From: Sediminibacillus albus
GTDB lineage: Bacteria; Bacillota; Bacilli; Bacillales; Amphibacillaceae
Length of the DNA stretch: 64,000 nt
Assembly: GCF_900101125.1 (NCBI RefSeq)
Contig: NZ_FNFL01000001.1
Span: 1,144,194-1,208,193, forward strand
Direction of reading: 5' to 3'
This document shows positions 1 through 9,584 of this stretch, in pieces. The notes below the pieces were generated by a model, which was not told the origin of the DNA, did no database searches, and was given only the letters and a program-made list of their open reading frames with translations. Each line of letters starts with the position of its first letter. The stretch's first letter is position 1. The position numbers and the translations under genes are program-made.

Positions 1-891
1 AATAAATTTAGGTGCAACGTTCGGCATGTCCGGCCGGTAGTACTTAGCACCCAATTCATCGCATACGACTTTGCACTCATAATCATTGTCATACAGTACT
101 TCTAAATGATTGACGACAAATCCAACTGGTGCATAAACAAAGGAACGATACCCTTTTTCGTGATATAACTCCCTGGTGAGATCCTGGACATCTGGTCCAA
201 GCCAAGGATCAGGCGTGTTCCCTTCACTTTGCCAGCCTATCTCATACTGTTCAATACCTGTTGCTTCAGAAATCAATTCTGCCGTTCTTTTTAGCTGGTC
301 AGGGTATGGATCGCCGTTTTGCAGAATCTTTTCGGGCAGGCTGTGGGCCGATACGACCAAGACAGCTTCGGCTTTTTCCTTGTCGTCCATTTTTCCATAT
401 ACCTTGGAAATCGCTTCTACCCAGTAATCGATAAAGCCTGGCTCATCATACCAGCTTTCTACAGAAGTTATCACTGGTTTGCCATGCTTTTCTGCTTCCT
501 TTCGGGCACGCCCATTATAAGACTTAACACTGAAGGTAGAATAATGCGGCGCCAGCACAATCGATACCGCTTCCTCAATCCCATCATCGGCCATTTGCGA
601 AACAGCATCCTCAATAAAAGGCTCGATATGCTTCAACCCGAGATAGTGGACGAATTCCACATCATCCTGAATCGTATTCAATCTGTCCTCAATACCCTGT
701 GCCTGTTGTTTCGTAATTTTTGCGAGTGGAGAAATCCCACCGATCGCCCGGTATCTTTCTGTCAAATCTTCGAGCATTTCCGGGGTCGGCTTTCTGCCGT
801 GTCTAATGTCTGTATAGTATCGTTCAATATCTTCTTCTTTGTACGGTGTACCGTAAGCCATCACAAGTAAACCGATTTTCTTTTTAGCCAC
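1..891 (-). CDS. hemH: ferrochelatase (coproporphyrin ferrochelatase type), 3' end outside window
   Basis: This enzyme inserts ferrous iron into the porphyrin ring; in Firmicutes the substrate is expected to be coproporphyrin III and the enzyme cytosolic. The reading frame runs leftward off the window edge, so only about 297 codons are present. Family landmarks are the N-terminal stretch [11 protein letters not shown], the SAHSLPEKI segment with the metal-site histidine, and the later [15 protein letters not shown] segment. The start is a GTG at 889-891 preceded by GAGGTG, and no upstream in-frame ATG was found. It lies 73 nt downstream of hemE on the same strand, as in the hemEHY operon; hemY would lie outside the window. 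Confidence 0.93.
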   Translation of the reverse strand, partial: MAKKKIGLLVMAYGTPYKEEDIERYYTDIRHGRKPTPEMLEDLTERYRAIGGISPLAKITKQQAQGIEDRLNTIQDDVEFVHYLGLKHIEPFIEDAVSQMADDGIEEAVSIVLAPHYSTFSVKSYNGRARKEAEKHGKPVITSVESWYDEPGFIDYWVEAISKVYGKMDDKEKAEAVLVVSAHSLPEKILQNGDPYPDQLKRTAELISEATGIEQYEIGWQSEGNTPDPWLGPDVQDLTRELYHEKGYRSFVYAPVGFVVNHLEVLYDNDYECKVVCDELGAKYYRPDMPNVAPKFI

Positions 892-937
892 TTTCCAACA
901 CCTCTTGCCTTTCTTTTATCTCTACTTCTTACTATTG

Positions 938-961
938 AAAAAACGACGCCGAGAAGCGTCC
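938..961 (-). terminator. short hairpin with U-tract between hemE and hemH
   Basis: On the minus strand the hemE-hemH gap contains GACGC, a six-base loop and GCGTC, followed by six T residues. The stem is only 5 bp, so it may act as a leaky terminator that lowers hemH expression relative to hemE, or it may be an mRNA stabilising end. Confidence 0.4.
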
Positions 962-964
962 AGC

Positions 965-2002
965 TTATTTTTTTTGCGAATATTGATGGATAAAGTCTGT
1001 CAGCCGCTTCAAAGTCGCCGGCTCAATTTCCGGTGTAACCCCATGGCCGAGGTTAAACACAAAGCCCGGCTGGCTGCTTCCTTCATCTAAGATAGCTTTC
1101 GCCCGTGCTTCCGTCACTTTCCAGTCAGACACCAGTAATGCCGGATCAAGGTTTCCCTGCAATGCTTTCGTAATTCCCATTTGTCTGGCTTCTGTGACGG
1201 AAATACGCCAATCAAGCCCTATCACATCGACAGGAAGGTCATTCCATTCCATGATTAGATGGCGCGCCCCCACGCCGAATAGAATCAGTGGAACACCTTC
1301 CTGTTTGAGCTCAGTGAAAATCCGATTCATTATTGGTTTAATGTATTCACGGTAATCAGCAGCATGTAACGCCCCTACCCATGAATCAAAAATTTGAAAA
1401 GCCTTTGCCCCGGATTGTATCTGGGCTTTCGCATAAGTAATTGTCATATCTGCCAGTTTATCCATTAAAGCAAACCAGGCAGTCGGATCACTGTACATCA
1501 TTGCTTTTGTTTTATGGTAATTCTTTGATGGCCCGCCTTCAATCATGTAGCTGGCTAAAGTAAAAGGAGCACCGCTGAAGCCGATCAAAGGGACATCCAA
1601 TTGTTCTTCTGACAGCAGCCGGATGGTTTCCAATACATAAGGCACGTCTGATACAGGGTCGATCGTACCAAGTTTATCTATATCGCTTCGTGAACGAATC
1701 GGCTTATCGATCACAGGGCCGATGCCTGACTTGATCTCCACATCTACACCGATGGCAGGTAAAGGGGACATAATATCTTTATATAAAATCGCAGCATCCA
1801 CACCGTAATGTTCGACAGGCAGCCTCGTTACATAAGCACAAAGCTCCGGTTGATGCGTGATTTCAAACAAAGAATATTTCTCCTTCAATTCCCTGTATTC
1901 CTTTTGGGATCGACCAGCCTGGCGCATATACCATACCGGTGTATAATCCGTTTCTTCCCCCCTGAATGCTTTCAATATCGTATCGTTAATTTTTTTAGCC
2001 AT
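965..2002 (-). CDS. hemE: uroporphyrinogen decarboxylase
   Basis: HemE removes the four acetate carboxyl groups of uroporphyrinogen III to give coproporphyrinogen III in cytosolic haem synthesis. The 345-residue product carries the signature [11 protein letters not shown] near the N-terminus, the [13 protein letters not shown] substrate-binding segment, and FNLGHGV near the C-terminus, and has full family length. An in-frame GTG lies three codons upstream, inside the ribosome binding site AAGGGTG; the ATG at 2002 sits 6 nt after that site and is preferred. It is the first gene of a hemE-hemH unit and follows pbpF after a 133-nt gap. Confidence 0.96.
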   Translation of the reverse strand: MAKKINDTILKAFRGEETDYTPVWYMRQAGRSQKEYRELKEKYSLFEITHQPELCAYVTRLPVEHYGVDAAILYKDIMSPLPAIGVDVEIKSGIGPVIDKPIRSRSDIDKLGTIDPVSDVPYVLETIRLLSEEQLDVPLIGFSGAPFTLASYMIEGGPSKNYHKTKAMMYSDPTAWFALMDKLADMTITYAKAQIQSGAKAFQIFDSWVGALHAADYREYIKPIMNRIFTELKQEGVPLILFGVGARHLIMEWNDLPVDVIGLDWRISVTEARQMGITKALQGNLDPALLVSDWKVTEARAKAILDEGSSQPGFVFNLGHGVTPEIEPATLKRLTDFIHQYSQKK

Positions 2003-2135
2003 CTTTTTCACCCTTTTTATCTAATCCATTCCATAATCACTATACCGATTAATAATTTTGATGTATAGCGATTGGCCTTATTTGTCACTAATTTGTACGT
2101 TAATGCGTTGCATGCGGAAGACAATTAAGCTCATG

Positions 2136-4298
2136 TTAAAAGTCCAGGGAAAGCTTTGCATGATTTGAGGCGTTCCCTTTTCGATTTGTCAGCGGGTTGT
2201 AAGGTACGACATAATAAGTCGTGTCCCTAAACAAACTGGCTCTTTTGATTTGGTACTGGCCCTTTCCTTTTACTTCTCCGATTTTTTGATCCTGTCCACC
2301 AGATACTCGATAAATCTGATAAACGACTCGATCGTCAGGCGATGCTGTCCAGGATAGCTTTCCACGTATGAGCGAAAATCCTCCCAAATTGAATTCAGCC
2401 TTTAAATCAGAAATCACCGGCAGTTCGATTGGCTTCTCAACGTCTTTCACATGCTTAGGTTGTTCAAATTCATTGCCTAAATCCTGTTCTTTACTCCAAT
2501 CCGCCAGAATAGCTTTGGCAAGTATCGTTGGAGATTCGCTGCCTTTCGTCAAATAATGTTCTTCATCTACCTGATCATAGCCCATCCAAAGTACAGTCGC
2601 ATACTGTGGAGTAAAACCTGCAAACCAGGCGTCCTTTACTTGTCCTTCGGCAAATGGATGCTGGGTAGATCCCGTTTTTCCAGCCAATGCGCCTGCATAT
2701 TCTCCCGGAGCTGCTGTTCCACCAGCAACAGCCCGTTCCAACATTCTGACCATATTCCAGGCAGTCTGGGCAGAAAAAACCTCTATGTTTTCTGGTTCTG
2801 CTTGATAGGCAACTGCATCGCTCCTATCATGAATGCGATCTATGGTGTATCCTGTTGCCATCTTCCCTTGATTGGCAAATGAACTGTAGGCCTCACCAAG
2901 CTTTAAAGGAGAAATCCCCTCCTCCAAGCCGCCAAGCGCAATGGCCAGCCCCTGATCGGAAAGATCGATTCCCATCTTCTTTAAATAACGCTTCGAATAG
3001 GAAATGCCTATTTCGTCCAGCAGCCATACTGCTGGCGCATTCTTGGATCGCATGATCGCTTCATACATGGACACTTCCCCTTGGTAGCTGTCATCGTAAT
3101 TGGTTGCAGTATAGTCTCCATAGCTCTGCTTCTTATCTACCAGAAGAGAATACGGCTGGTATTTGTCTAGCATCATTGCCGGTCCATAGACAGCAATCGG
3201 TTTAATCGTCGAGCCCGGCTGTTTGGGGAGTAAAAGCCGATTAAGGTCGCCTGCCTGGAAATCACGGCCTCCTATTGCTGCTGCAATTTCACCGGTTTTG
3301 TGGTCCATTAATACAAACGCCCCTTGGGCGCCGGGAAGGGATTCCGGAAAGTTTTCGGCCTCCTGAAATTTTTCATAGGCGATCTGCTGGGCAGTCTCAT
3401 CTACATTGACCACAATCCGGTAGCCTCCGCGCTTCAGTTCTGCTAACGATAATTGGTATTTTTCCTCCGCTTCTTTAATGGCTAGGTCGACGTATGAATC
3501 AAACCAGGGCACTTCCTCTTCGTTTTTTTGGTCCACTCCAAGCGTCTTTCCCTGCAGCTGCAGCATTTCCTCCGTTTCAAGCATATTAAATTGGCTCATC
3601 TGCTGTAATACCAAGTCACGCCGGTCTTTGGCTTTATCCGGATCAATCAGTGGTGAATACGTATTTGGCGCTTTTGACAAAGCAGCTAATAGAGCACCTT
3701 CTGTTATCGACAACTCATCTACAGATTTACTGAAATAAAATTCGGCAGCTGCTCCCACACCATAAACGCCATGGGCAAAATAAATTTCGTTCAAATAATA
3801 CTCCAAAATTTTCTTTTTACTAAAGTTTCTTTCCAAATAAATAGCGGCCATAACCTCTTTTGTCTTTCTCATCCACGTCTTTTCGTTATGGAGGAACAAG
3901 TTTTTAGCAAGTTGCTGGGTGATGGTACTTCCACCTTCCGCTTTTTCCATCGTAGCGATATCCCGAAAAACGGCACGGGACACTGACTTAAAATCAACAC
4001 CGGCATGGTCGTAAAAACGGTGATCCTCTATAGCCAAAAACGCATTTTCTACATGTTCCGGCACTTCCTCAATCAATACAGGCAGACGGTATTCATCATA
4101 GATTTTGCCGATTTCCGAGCCATCCGTTGTTTCTACGATCGTTGCAGCCGGCAGTACGAGATCCTCTTCATCTACTACAAATCTGCCTCCAAAAAGGATT
4201 GTTAAGTAGCCAAGCAGTCCGAGCAAAACTATCGCTCCAATAACAACCAACGGCCACTTTAATCTATTTATCCAAACGAATAATTGTTTTGGTTCCAT
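2136..4298 (-). CDS. pbpF: class A penicillin-binding protein (transglycosylase/transpeptidase)
   Basis: A bifunctional peptidoglycan synthase of about 720 residues: short cytoplasmic tail, one membrane anchor near residues 16-38, a GT51 glycosyltransferase domain containing EDHRFYDHAGVD with its catalytic glutamate near residue 90, then a transpeptidase domain with STIK near residue 362, an SKN motif, and KTGS near residue 543. A fibronectin-III-like tail rich in beta-strand residues ends the protein. The ATG at 4298 follows AAAGGTGG by 7 nt; upstream in-frame starts lack such a site. Position between the haem genes and hmoB matches pbpF (yhg region) of B. subtilis, where a sporulation role is known. 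Confidence 0.93.
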   Translation of the reverse strand: MEPKQLFVWINRLKWPLVVIGAIVLLGLLGYLTILFGGRFVVDEEDLVLPAATIVETTDGSEIGKIYDEYRLPVLIEEVPEHVENAFLAIEDHRFYDHAGVDFKSVSRAVFRDIATMEKAEGGSTITQQLAKNLFLHNEKTWMRKTKEVMAAIYLERNFSKKKILEYYLNEIYFAHGVYGVGAAAEFYFSKSVDELSITEGALLAALSKAPNTYSPLIDPDKAKDRRDLVLQQMSQFNMLETEEMLQLQGKTLGVDQKNEEEVPWFDSYVDLAIKEAEEKYQLSLAELKRGGYRIVVNVDETAQQIAYEKFQEAENFPESLPGAQGAFVLMDHKTGEIAAAIGGRDFQAGDLNRLLLPKQPGSTIKPIAVYGPAMMLDKYQPYSLLVDKKQSYGDYTATNYDDSYQGEVSMYEAIMRSKNAPAVWLLDEIGISYSKRYLKKMGIDLSDQGLAIALGGLEEGISPLKLGEAYSSFANQGKMATGYTIDRIHDRSDAVAYQAEPENIEVFSAQTAWNMVRMLERAVAGGTAAPGEYAGALAGKTGSTQHPFAEGQVKDAWFAGFTPQYATVLWMGYDQVDEEHYLTKGSESPTILAKAILADWSKEQDLGNEFEQPKHVKDVEKPIELPVISDLKAEFNLGGFSLIRGKLSWTASPDDRVVYQIYRVSGGQDQKIGEVKGKGQYQIKRASLFRDTTYYVVPYNPLTNRKGNASNHAKLSLDF

Positions 4299-4570
4299 TA
4301 TATCCACCTTTATAATAATCTCTATAACCAAATAAGTTTTATAAAAACCATACCTTTTATTATACGATAGAAAGAAAGTTACATAAACATTTTGTTCACT
4401 TCTCTGTCAAAATGGGTAATATAGAAGAAAGGCAAGGTTGCGTTTCCATTCTTGTATTGCTACGCTTGGAATGAACAGAATAATGGAGATATTGCTTTTT
4501 CACTACTACTGATTGATCATCAGGTGACACGTATAGGAAAGATAAAATATGAAAAGGCAGGCGATCATAC

Positions 4571-5068
4571 ATGAAAGCACAAATTACTCATGGGACTTTT
4601 GATTTTTTATCAAAAATTAAAAAAGAGCACAAGGATAAACACATCTATTTAATGCAGACAGATGATGCCACCATTGCTTACTACGAAGGAAAGCATACGT
4701 CCATATTCGAGCAGGCAAGAGAATATGAAAGCTTTGTAGCAAATGGTGAGCTAAAGGAAAGCGGGTATGTCGTGATGAATAATATCCCTGTTACCTATGA
4801 AGGAAGACCGCTGTTTGAGGATCAGTTCAAAAGTAGATCTGGTTCGATGGACGACATCCAAGGGTTTCATGCACTTCGTGTCCTCCGCCCGCTGCAGGGC
4901 AATAAATACGTTGTGCTCGTCCAGTGGGACTCACAAAAGAGCTATCAGGAGTGGAAAGAGTCGGAGTCGTTTGCCAAGGCTCATGCTTCCTCTAAACAGA
5001 AAAAGCGGCCGCCATACCATGCCGGGCCTTCTTACACAACTGAAGCGCATATGATTGAATCAGAATAA
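4571..5068 (+). CDS. hmoB: haem-degrading monooxygenase, HmoB/YhgC type
   Basis: The 165-residue product matches the HmoB (YhgC) family, which cleaves haem oxidatively and releases iron in the cytosol. The C-terminal part (about residues 70-150) is an antibiotic-biosynthesis-monooxygenase (ABM) ferredoxin-like fold with the typical FHALRVLRPLQG and YVVLVQWDS strands. The N-terminal region is the extra segment specific to this family. It is divergent from pbpF, with which it shares a 272-nt intergenic region, and is close to hemE/hemH as in B. subtilis. A strong hairpin terminator follows, so it is probably monocistronic. Confidence 0.88.
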   Translation: MKAQITHGTFDFLSKIKKEHKDKHIYLMQTDDATIAYYEGKHTSIFEQAREYESFVANGELKESGYVVMNNIPVTYEGRPLFEDQFKSRSGSMDDIQGFHALRVLRPLQGNKYVVLVQWDSQKSYQEWKESESFAKAHASSKQKKRPPYHAGPSYTTEAHMIESE

Positions 5069-5110
5069 CTGTAAATAGCGAATGTACGTTTACATAGCTG
5101 CATTCAAAAA

Positions 5111-5139
5111 GACAGCGGGGATTCCGCTGTCCTTTTTTT
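5111..5139 (+). terminator. intrinsic terminator of hmoB
   Basis: Perfect 8-bp stem GACAGCGG/CCGCTGTC with a five-base loop, followed by C and seven T residues. Confidence 0.9.
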
Positions 5140-5156
5140 AAACGTTGATTCTTTGC

Positions 5157-5636
5157 TTATTCTTCGTCGAGCACATTTTCCTGGAAGAAGCTATCCCAAG
5201 TAGATACGGAATTTTCTCCGCTGATTCTTGCCGCTTCTTCTCCATTTTCAAAATGGATAACCGTTGGCGTTCCCTCAATATTATACGTCTGCCATGGTTT
5301 TTCGAATTCGAGAATATTCAACTTTTTCATATCTATATCATACTCTTTCGTCATAGGAACGATGACTGGTGTGGTTTTTTGGCAATGTACACACTCAGGG
5401 CTGTAAAAATACACGGTAACATCCTCATTGTTATCGAGCTTCTCTTCTAATTCGCCAGGCAGGATTTGATTTTGATACATGGGGTTATCTATCTGATCAA
5501 TCGTTGATTGCCTTAATTCTTCTTTTCCATAAGGATTGTCTTCAAGCTTTTGGTTATTTTGGTAGCTGACGACAAAGATAAGTGCGGTAATTAGTACTAC
5601 AATAACACCGAAAAATATCAACATCTTTTTTTTCAT
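5157..5636 (-). CDS. membrane-anchored thioredoxin-fold protein (CVHC active site)
   Basis: A 159-residue protein with an N-terminal membrane anchor (about residues 5-24) and an extracytoplasmic thioredoxin fold. The active-site motif CVHC is at residues 82-85 within FYSPECVHC, and the cis-proline segment TPT is near residue 123. Its start lies 2 nt after the bdbC stop and its ribosome binding site AAAGGAGAG lies within bdbC, so the two are probably translationally coupled. The likely role is the extracellular thiol oxidase or isomerase partner of the neighbouring DsbB-type protein, in the place usually held by a BdbD-like protein. The partnership is inferred from context. Confidence 0.82.
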   Translation of the reverse strand: MKKKMLIFFGVIVVLITALIFVVSYQNNQKLEDNPYGKEELRQSTIDQIDNPMYQNQILPGELEEKLDNNEDVTVYFYSPECVHCQKTTPVIVPMTKEYDIDMKKLNILEFEKPWQTYNIEGTPTVIHFENGEEAARISGENSVSTWDSFFQENVLDEE

Positions 5637-5638
5637 TA

Positions 5639-6070
5639 CTAATCTCTCCTTTGTTGCACTAGCAAGCTAATATGTAGAATAAAAATAACTAAAAAAGCGA
5701 CTAAAGCTAGCAACGGGATGGTCACAAAGCCGAAGTAATTTATATATTGGCCGTTACAGGGCACTAAACCACAGGCTGCTCCAGCATCATGAAGGGCGGG
5801 TAATTTCTGGATTAAATAATGATAAGTTGATACCCCAATGCCGAGCCCGCTCATAATCAAGCCGGGAAGTGCCAGGCGGATATCCTTTTTGACAGCAGCG
5901 TAACCATATATAATAACGAGCGGATACATCAAAATCCTTTGATACCAACATAATTCACAAGGTGTGTATCCCATGAATTCCGAGAAAAACAAACTGCCGA
6001 GCATAGCTGTTAAGGCTTGTCCCCAAATGATCAATAGTATTGTTTCTTTCGTTTGTTGACTAACTGCCAT
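5639..6070 (-). CDS. bdbC: DsbB-family disulfide bond oxidoreductase
   Basis: BdbC proteins pass electrons from extracytoplasmic thiol oxidases to quinone. This 143-residue protein has four predicted membrane segments, a first cysteine pair CELC at residues 38-41 in the first loop, and a second pair at C100 and C105 (CGLVPC) in the second loop, which is the complete set needed for activity. The ATG follows GGAAAGGGG. It is the first gene of a two-gene unit with the thioredoxin-fold protein downstream. Possible substrates are secreted or competence proteins; nothing in the window decides this. Confidence 0.88.
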   Translation of the reverse strand: MAVSQQTKETILLIIWGQALTAMLGSLFFSEFMGYTPCELCWYQRILMYPLVIIYGYAAVKKDIRLALPGLIMSGLGIGVSTYHYLIQKLPALHDAGAACGLVPCNGQYINYFGFVTIPLLALVAFLVIFILHISLLVQQRRD

Positions 6071-6165
6071 GAAATAGCCCCTTTCCTAAAGCATTCAAAA
6101 ATTATTATACTAGCCGCCGGTACAAAAACAAAGGAAAATTATTCAGAATAATGGATTCTGATAAG

Positions 6166-6196
6166 AAAAAGCCTCTTTCCTTTTGGAAAAAGAGAC
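6166..6196 (-). terminator. intrinsic terminator downstream of liaR
   Basis: On the minus strand GTCTCTTTTTCC and GGAAAGAGGC form a stem around an AAAA loop, followed by five T residues. It ends the liaF-liaS-liaR unit. Confidence 0.8.
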
Positions 6197-6211
6197 TTCT
6201 CGGGCAAGCGT

Positions 6212-6844
6212 TCACTTTCTAAACAGGCCATTCTTATGGGCATATACTGCTGCCTGAGTACGGTCATGAACCTCTAGCTTACCAAGAATATTACTGACAT
6301 GAGTCTTAACTGTTTTCACACCAATAAACAGTTTTTCGCCGATTTCCTGGTTTGTTAATCCATCACCGATACACATTAATACCTCTAGCTCCCTTTCTGT
6401 CAATTGCTGATGAGGCTTGCCCGAAGCTGAGCGAAAACTGGTCATCATCTTACTGGCAACTTTAGGCTCTATCACTGGCTCTCCGGCAGAAGCTTTCTTA
6501 ATCGCTGAAGCTATTTCATCAGCACTGGCGGTTTTCAGCATGTAACTGTAAGCCCCGGCCTCCAAAGCAGGAAATACTTGCTCATCATCATAATAACTTG
6601 TCAAAATGATCACCTTGCACGTCGGCTGGGAAGCCATTATGGTTTTCGTAGCTTCAATCCCGGTGCCATTTTCCATGATCAAGTCCATCAGAACCACGTC
6701 AGGGGTCGTTTTATTGACAATATCGGCACCTTCCTGGCCGCTCGACGCCTCCCCGACGATTTCCAGACCTGGCTCTGTTTTCAAGTAGGCAATAACGCCT
6801 TTCCGGACAATCTCATGGTCATCTACGACTACTACTTTTATCAT
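6212..6844 (-). CDS. liaR: NarL-family response regulator LiaR/VraR
   Basis: The response regulator of the cell-envelope stress system. An N-terminal receiver domain has the acidic pocket DDH at residues 8-10 and the phospho-acceptor D54 in VVLMDL; the C-terminal LuxR-type helix-turn-helix begins LTERELEVL and includes GVKTVKTHVSNIL. An in-frame GTG at 6862 lies inside the ribosome binding region GGAGGG; the ATG at 6844 matches the usual family start (MIKVVVVDDH). It is the last gene of liaF-liaS-liaR, 32 nt after liaS, ahead of a terminator. Confidence 0.93.
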   Translation of the reverse strand: MIKVVVVDDHEIVRKGVIAYLKTEPGLEIVGEASSGQEGADIVNKTTPDVVLMDLIMENGTGIEATKTIMASQPTCKVIILTSYYDDEQVFPALEAGAYSYMLKTASADEIASAIKKASAGEPVIEPKVASKMMTSFRSASGKPHQQLTERELEVLMCIGDGLTNQEIGEKLFIGVKTVKTHVSNILGKLEVHDRTQAAVYAHKNGLFRK

Positions 6845-6876
6845 CTTACCTGCTCCCTCCACCCTGGCATTTTCAG

Positions 6877-7911
6877 TTATAACGGTATCCTGATATCTAT
6901 ATGTGTTCCTGCCCCCAGCTGAGACCTGATTGCAAAAGTTCCGCCAATCTCTTCACAGCGCTCCCGCATTGTTTTCAGTCCGTACGACATTTTTTTTCTT
7001 TGGTCCGTATGGAGATCAAAACCGGCTCCGTTATCTGCTATATGTATAAATAGTTCCTTATTTCTTTCAATAATTTCTATCGTTACTTCAGATGCATTTG
7101 CATGCCTTAATGTATTGGACAATGATTCCTGGACTATCCGGAATAAATGCTCTTCAGCAGTGCCGGATAATTCGACTTCTTCCATATGTAAATGAAAGTT
7201 GATTTGGCACTTTTGCCTTAATTCGTCGACAAGCTCTTGAACACCCTTTTTCAAAGGCTGGCCGGACAAGTCAATCGGTCTTAAATGCAGCAGCAGCGCG
7301 CGCATTTCTGTTTGCGCCTTCAAAGCAGTTGCTGTGATCTCCTCCAGCTGTTCCCTCGCTTGGGATGGATCACTGTCAAACAGCCTTAGGGTAGCCTGGG
7401 ACATCATCGTTAAAGCGAATAACTGCTGACTGACAGCGTCATGCAGATCTCTAGCCAGCCGCTGTCTTTCCTCAATCGTAGCAGCCTTGTGAGCTGTTTT
7501 GGCATATTCAGACTTCTCATCAGCCATTCGCTGCAAGGATTTCACTTGGCTTTGCAGCTTTTCGCCTAATTCGTTTAACTCGTTGCCGATCCTGGCAATT
7601 TCATCTTCTTCACTGAAATAAACCCGTGAAGTATAATTCCCGCGCGACAACTGAGTAATTAAGACGGATAAGTAGTCCATTCTGTCCTTCATGTCTCCGC
7701 TGGATTTAAAGCCGACATAAATCGATATAAAAACCCCTAAAATTATGTAAAGTATTACGGTCAAAAAGATACTTGTGGCATTCAGCCATGCCGGCTGGAA
7801 CAAAACAAATATTGATAATAGAATAGCCAGCAAAGTAATATTGGTCAAAAACAAACCGTATAAAAGTGAGCGAATATACGTATAACGAATCGTGTTCAAG
7901 CGTTTCAGCAT
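6877..7911 (-). CDS. liaS: sensor histidine kinase LiaS/VraS
   Basis: The membrane histidine kinase that pairs with LiaR in sensing lipid-II cycle damage. Two membrane helices (about residues 14-40 and 45-68) enclose a very short extracellular loop, typical of intramembrane-sensing kinases. A HAMP segment follows, then the HisKA_3 dimerisation helix with RLARDLHDAVSQQ (phospho-acceptor H157), and a C-terminal HATPase_c domain with the DNGAGFD and GLKTMRERCEE boxes. It lies 14 nt after liaF and 32 nt before liaR. Confidence 0.93.
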   Translation of the reverse strand: MLKRLNTIRYTYIRSLLYGLFLTNITLLAILLSIFVLFQPAWLNATSIFLTVILYIILGVFISIYVGFKSSGDMKDRMDYLSVLITQLSRGNYTSRVYFSEEDEIARIGNELNELGEKLQSQVKSLQRMADEKSEYAKTAHKAATIEERQRLARDLHDAVSQQLFALTMMSQATLRLFDSDPSQAREQLEEITATALKAQTEMRALLLHLRPIDLSGQPLKKGVQELVDELRQKCQINFHLHMEEVELSGTAEEHLFRIVQESLSNTLRHANASEVTIEIIERNKELFIHIADNGAGFDLHTDQRKKMSYGLKTMRERCEEIGGTFAIRSQLGAGTHIDIRIPL

Positions 7912-7925
7912 CAGTGACAGCCCCC

Positions 7926-8696
7926 TTATACTCTATCGACCCGGATGGAACCGGCTTTTAAACTCAAATAGATATCCAATTTCCTGGTTGCCTGTTTATA
8001 GTTGGGGGTCTCATAAAAAACTTCACGATTAATTCCTTCTGCATTTAAACCAAACACATTAATATCGCCAGCTTTCACATGAGCTTCTATAGCTAACTCC
8101 ACATTCTCCGGCATTAGTATTCTAATATCGCCTGCCCAGCCCTGGATACTGATCGGTATTTCCTCATCCGGGATGAATGCTTTGGTGAAATCAAGATGAT
8201 AATCGCCAACCGCATTCCATAAATCCATCGGCTCCACCTGCCAATTGGCATTACTGAAGTCATGATCACCGATTGCAAACTTCTGCTTTCTCGGCATCTT
8301 CTTGCTTTGGTGTTTATCCGAATCAAAAATAAATTGAAATGTCCGCTTTCTTTTTCTCCTGGTAGAAGAGCCGAAGATGCTGAACCCTAAGTATACGAGC
8401 AGAAGCGGCCATAATTTATAAACATCACCAAAAGTAAAAGCGATGATTTGAAACCGGTCCAATAATAATAGAGAACCGAAAATAGCTAAAAAAGAACCGG
8501 CTGATAAGCCAGCTCTCCCCCGGATTCCGTCAAATGTCCATTTCAATCCAAGCAATACAAAAAAAGCAGGATAAATATACAGCCAAGCTTCCATGAAATC
8601 CCAAGAGATAATGCCGATGTTTGCTAAAACGAGCACAGTTCCTGCCAAAATGATACTAATGGCAAAAATACTACGCAGGAAGTGATTGTTTTTCAT
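7926..8696 (-). CDS. liaF: LiaF/VraT cell-envelope stress regulator
   Basis: LiaF is the membrane inhibitor that holds LiaS inactive without stress. The 256-residue protein has four N-terminal membrane segments, a basic stretch (STRRKRKRTFQF) and a soluble C-terminal domain with the beta-rich 'cell wall-active antibiotics response' fold (GWAGDIRILMPENV; VKAGDINVFG). It is the first gene of liaFSR. No liaI/liaH-like genes are present next to it, unlike the B. subtilis liaIH-GFSR arrangement, so the target genes probably lie elsewhere. Confidence 0.92.
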   Translation of the reverse strand: MKNNHFLRSIFAISIILAGTVLVLANIGIISWDFMEAWLYIYPAFFVLLGLKWTFDGIRGRAGLSAGSFLAIFGSLLLLDRFQIIAFTFGDVYKLWPLLLVYLGFSIFGSSTRRKRKRTFQFIFDSDKHQSKKMPRKQKFAIGDHDFSNANWQVEPMDLWNAVGDYHLDFTKAFIPDEEIPISIQGWAGDIRILMPENVELAIEAHVKAGDINVFGLNAEGINREVFYETPNYKQATRKLDIYLSLKAGSIRVDRV

Positions 8697-8860
8697 TTTG
8701 ATTCTCTCCTCATCCCATCTAATATTCGTGTTTAGCCGGTATAATTCCTGCTATTTTGCAGCAAACTGCGTTCCATAATAACAATGTTTACGTATCTTAC
8801 ACTAATTATAAATAGAGAAAGAGACTGCATGAACGACCGATGGAAGGGTTTTACCTCCGT

Positions 8861-9517
8861 CTAGAGGCGGAGATGTCGATATTTAGGTTTGATCAGCTGC
8901 TGCAGAAAATGATACAAACCGATCCACACCACAATATATACAAATCCAAATGCATACCCGCCCAGGACATCCGTCAAGTAATGGACGCGAATCACATAGC
9001 GGCTCAAGCCAATTAACAAAATCAGACAAAAACCGAAAATATTAATAGCCAATGCAGCCTTTTGCGATTTTATATACTTTAATAAAAAATAAACAAGCAT
9101 ACCATACGTTACCATCGCTCCCATTGCGTGCCCAGATGGAAAACTGAATCCTACTCCCTCGGCTTCCGCCAAAACTCTCGGCCGCTCTCGTTCAACTAAA
9201 AGCTTTATCCAGTAATTTATCCGGTAGCTCAAAAACGTCCCTGTCACAAACATGATTACCGCCAGCCAATCTCTAGTGAAAAGCAATAGCACCAGTGCCA
9301 TCACTATCGCGAAAGGCGTGATAAAACTTCCTGAGCCCAGCTCAGTGATCCAGCGAAAAAAGAAGAAAATCATCGTATTGTCCAGCCCTTCTACTACTGG
9401 TCCTGTCCATTTATCTAACAAGGGCTGTGCTGAAAACAGGACGTCTATTGTAATATAAATCCCGGAGAGAACAGCTAAAAGGAAAAAAGAAACATAAAAA
9501 TACGAACGTTTTTTCAT
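8861..9517 (-). CDS. PAP2-family membrane phosphatase
   Basis: An integral membrane lipid or undecaprenyl-pyrophosphate phosphatase-like protein of 218 residues. The three PAP2 motifs are complete: KLLVERERP, FPSGHAMG and SRYVIRVHYLTDVLGG, carrying the conserved lysine, arginines, histidines and aspartate. About six membrane segments surround them. The substrate cannot be told from sequence; with the lia operon next door, a role in lipid carrier recycling is plausible, but it could equally act on phosphatidic acid or phosphatidylglycerol phosphate. It is separated from liaF by 164 nt and is transcribed in the same direction. Confidence 0.88.
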   Translation of the reverse strand: MKKRSYFYVSFFLLAVLSGIYITIDVLFSAQPLLDKWTGPVVEGLDNTMIFFFFRWITELGSGSFITPFAIVMALVLLLFTRDWLAVIMFVTGTFLSYRINYWIKLLVERERPRVLAEAEGVGFSFPSGHAMGAMVTYGMLVYFLLKYIKSQKAALAINIFGFCLILLIGLSRYVIRVHYLTDVLGGYAFGFVYIVVWIGLYHFLQQLIKPKYRHLRL

Positions 9518-9584
9518 AATATCCCCTTTAAAAATAGATTTTCTTTTATTGTTATTATTTATCTGCTAATAAATTCCCCTATAT

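Noticed and set aside
319..870. Long plus-strand open frame opposite hemH
   Set aside because: It is the antisense shadow of the ferrochelatase frame, has no ribosome binding site and resembles no protein family.
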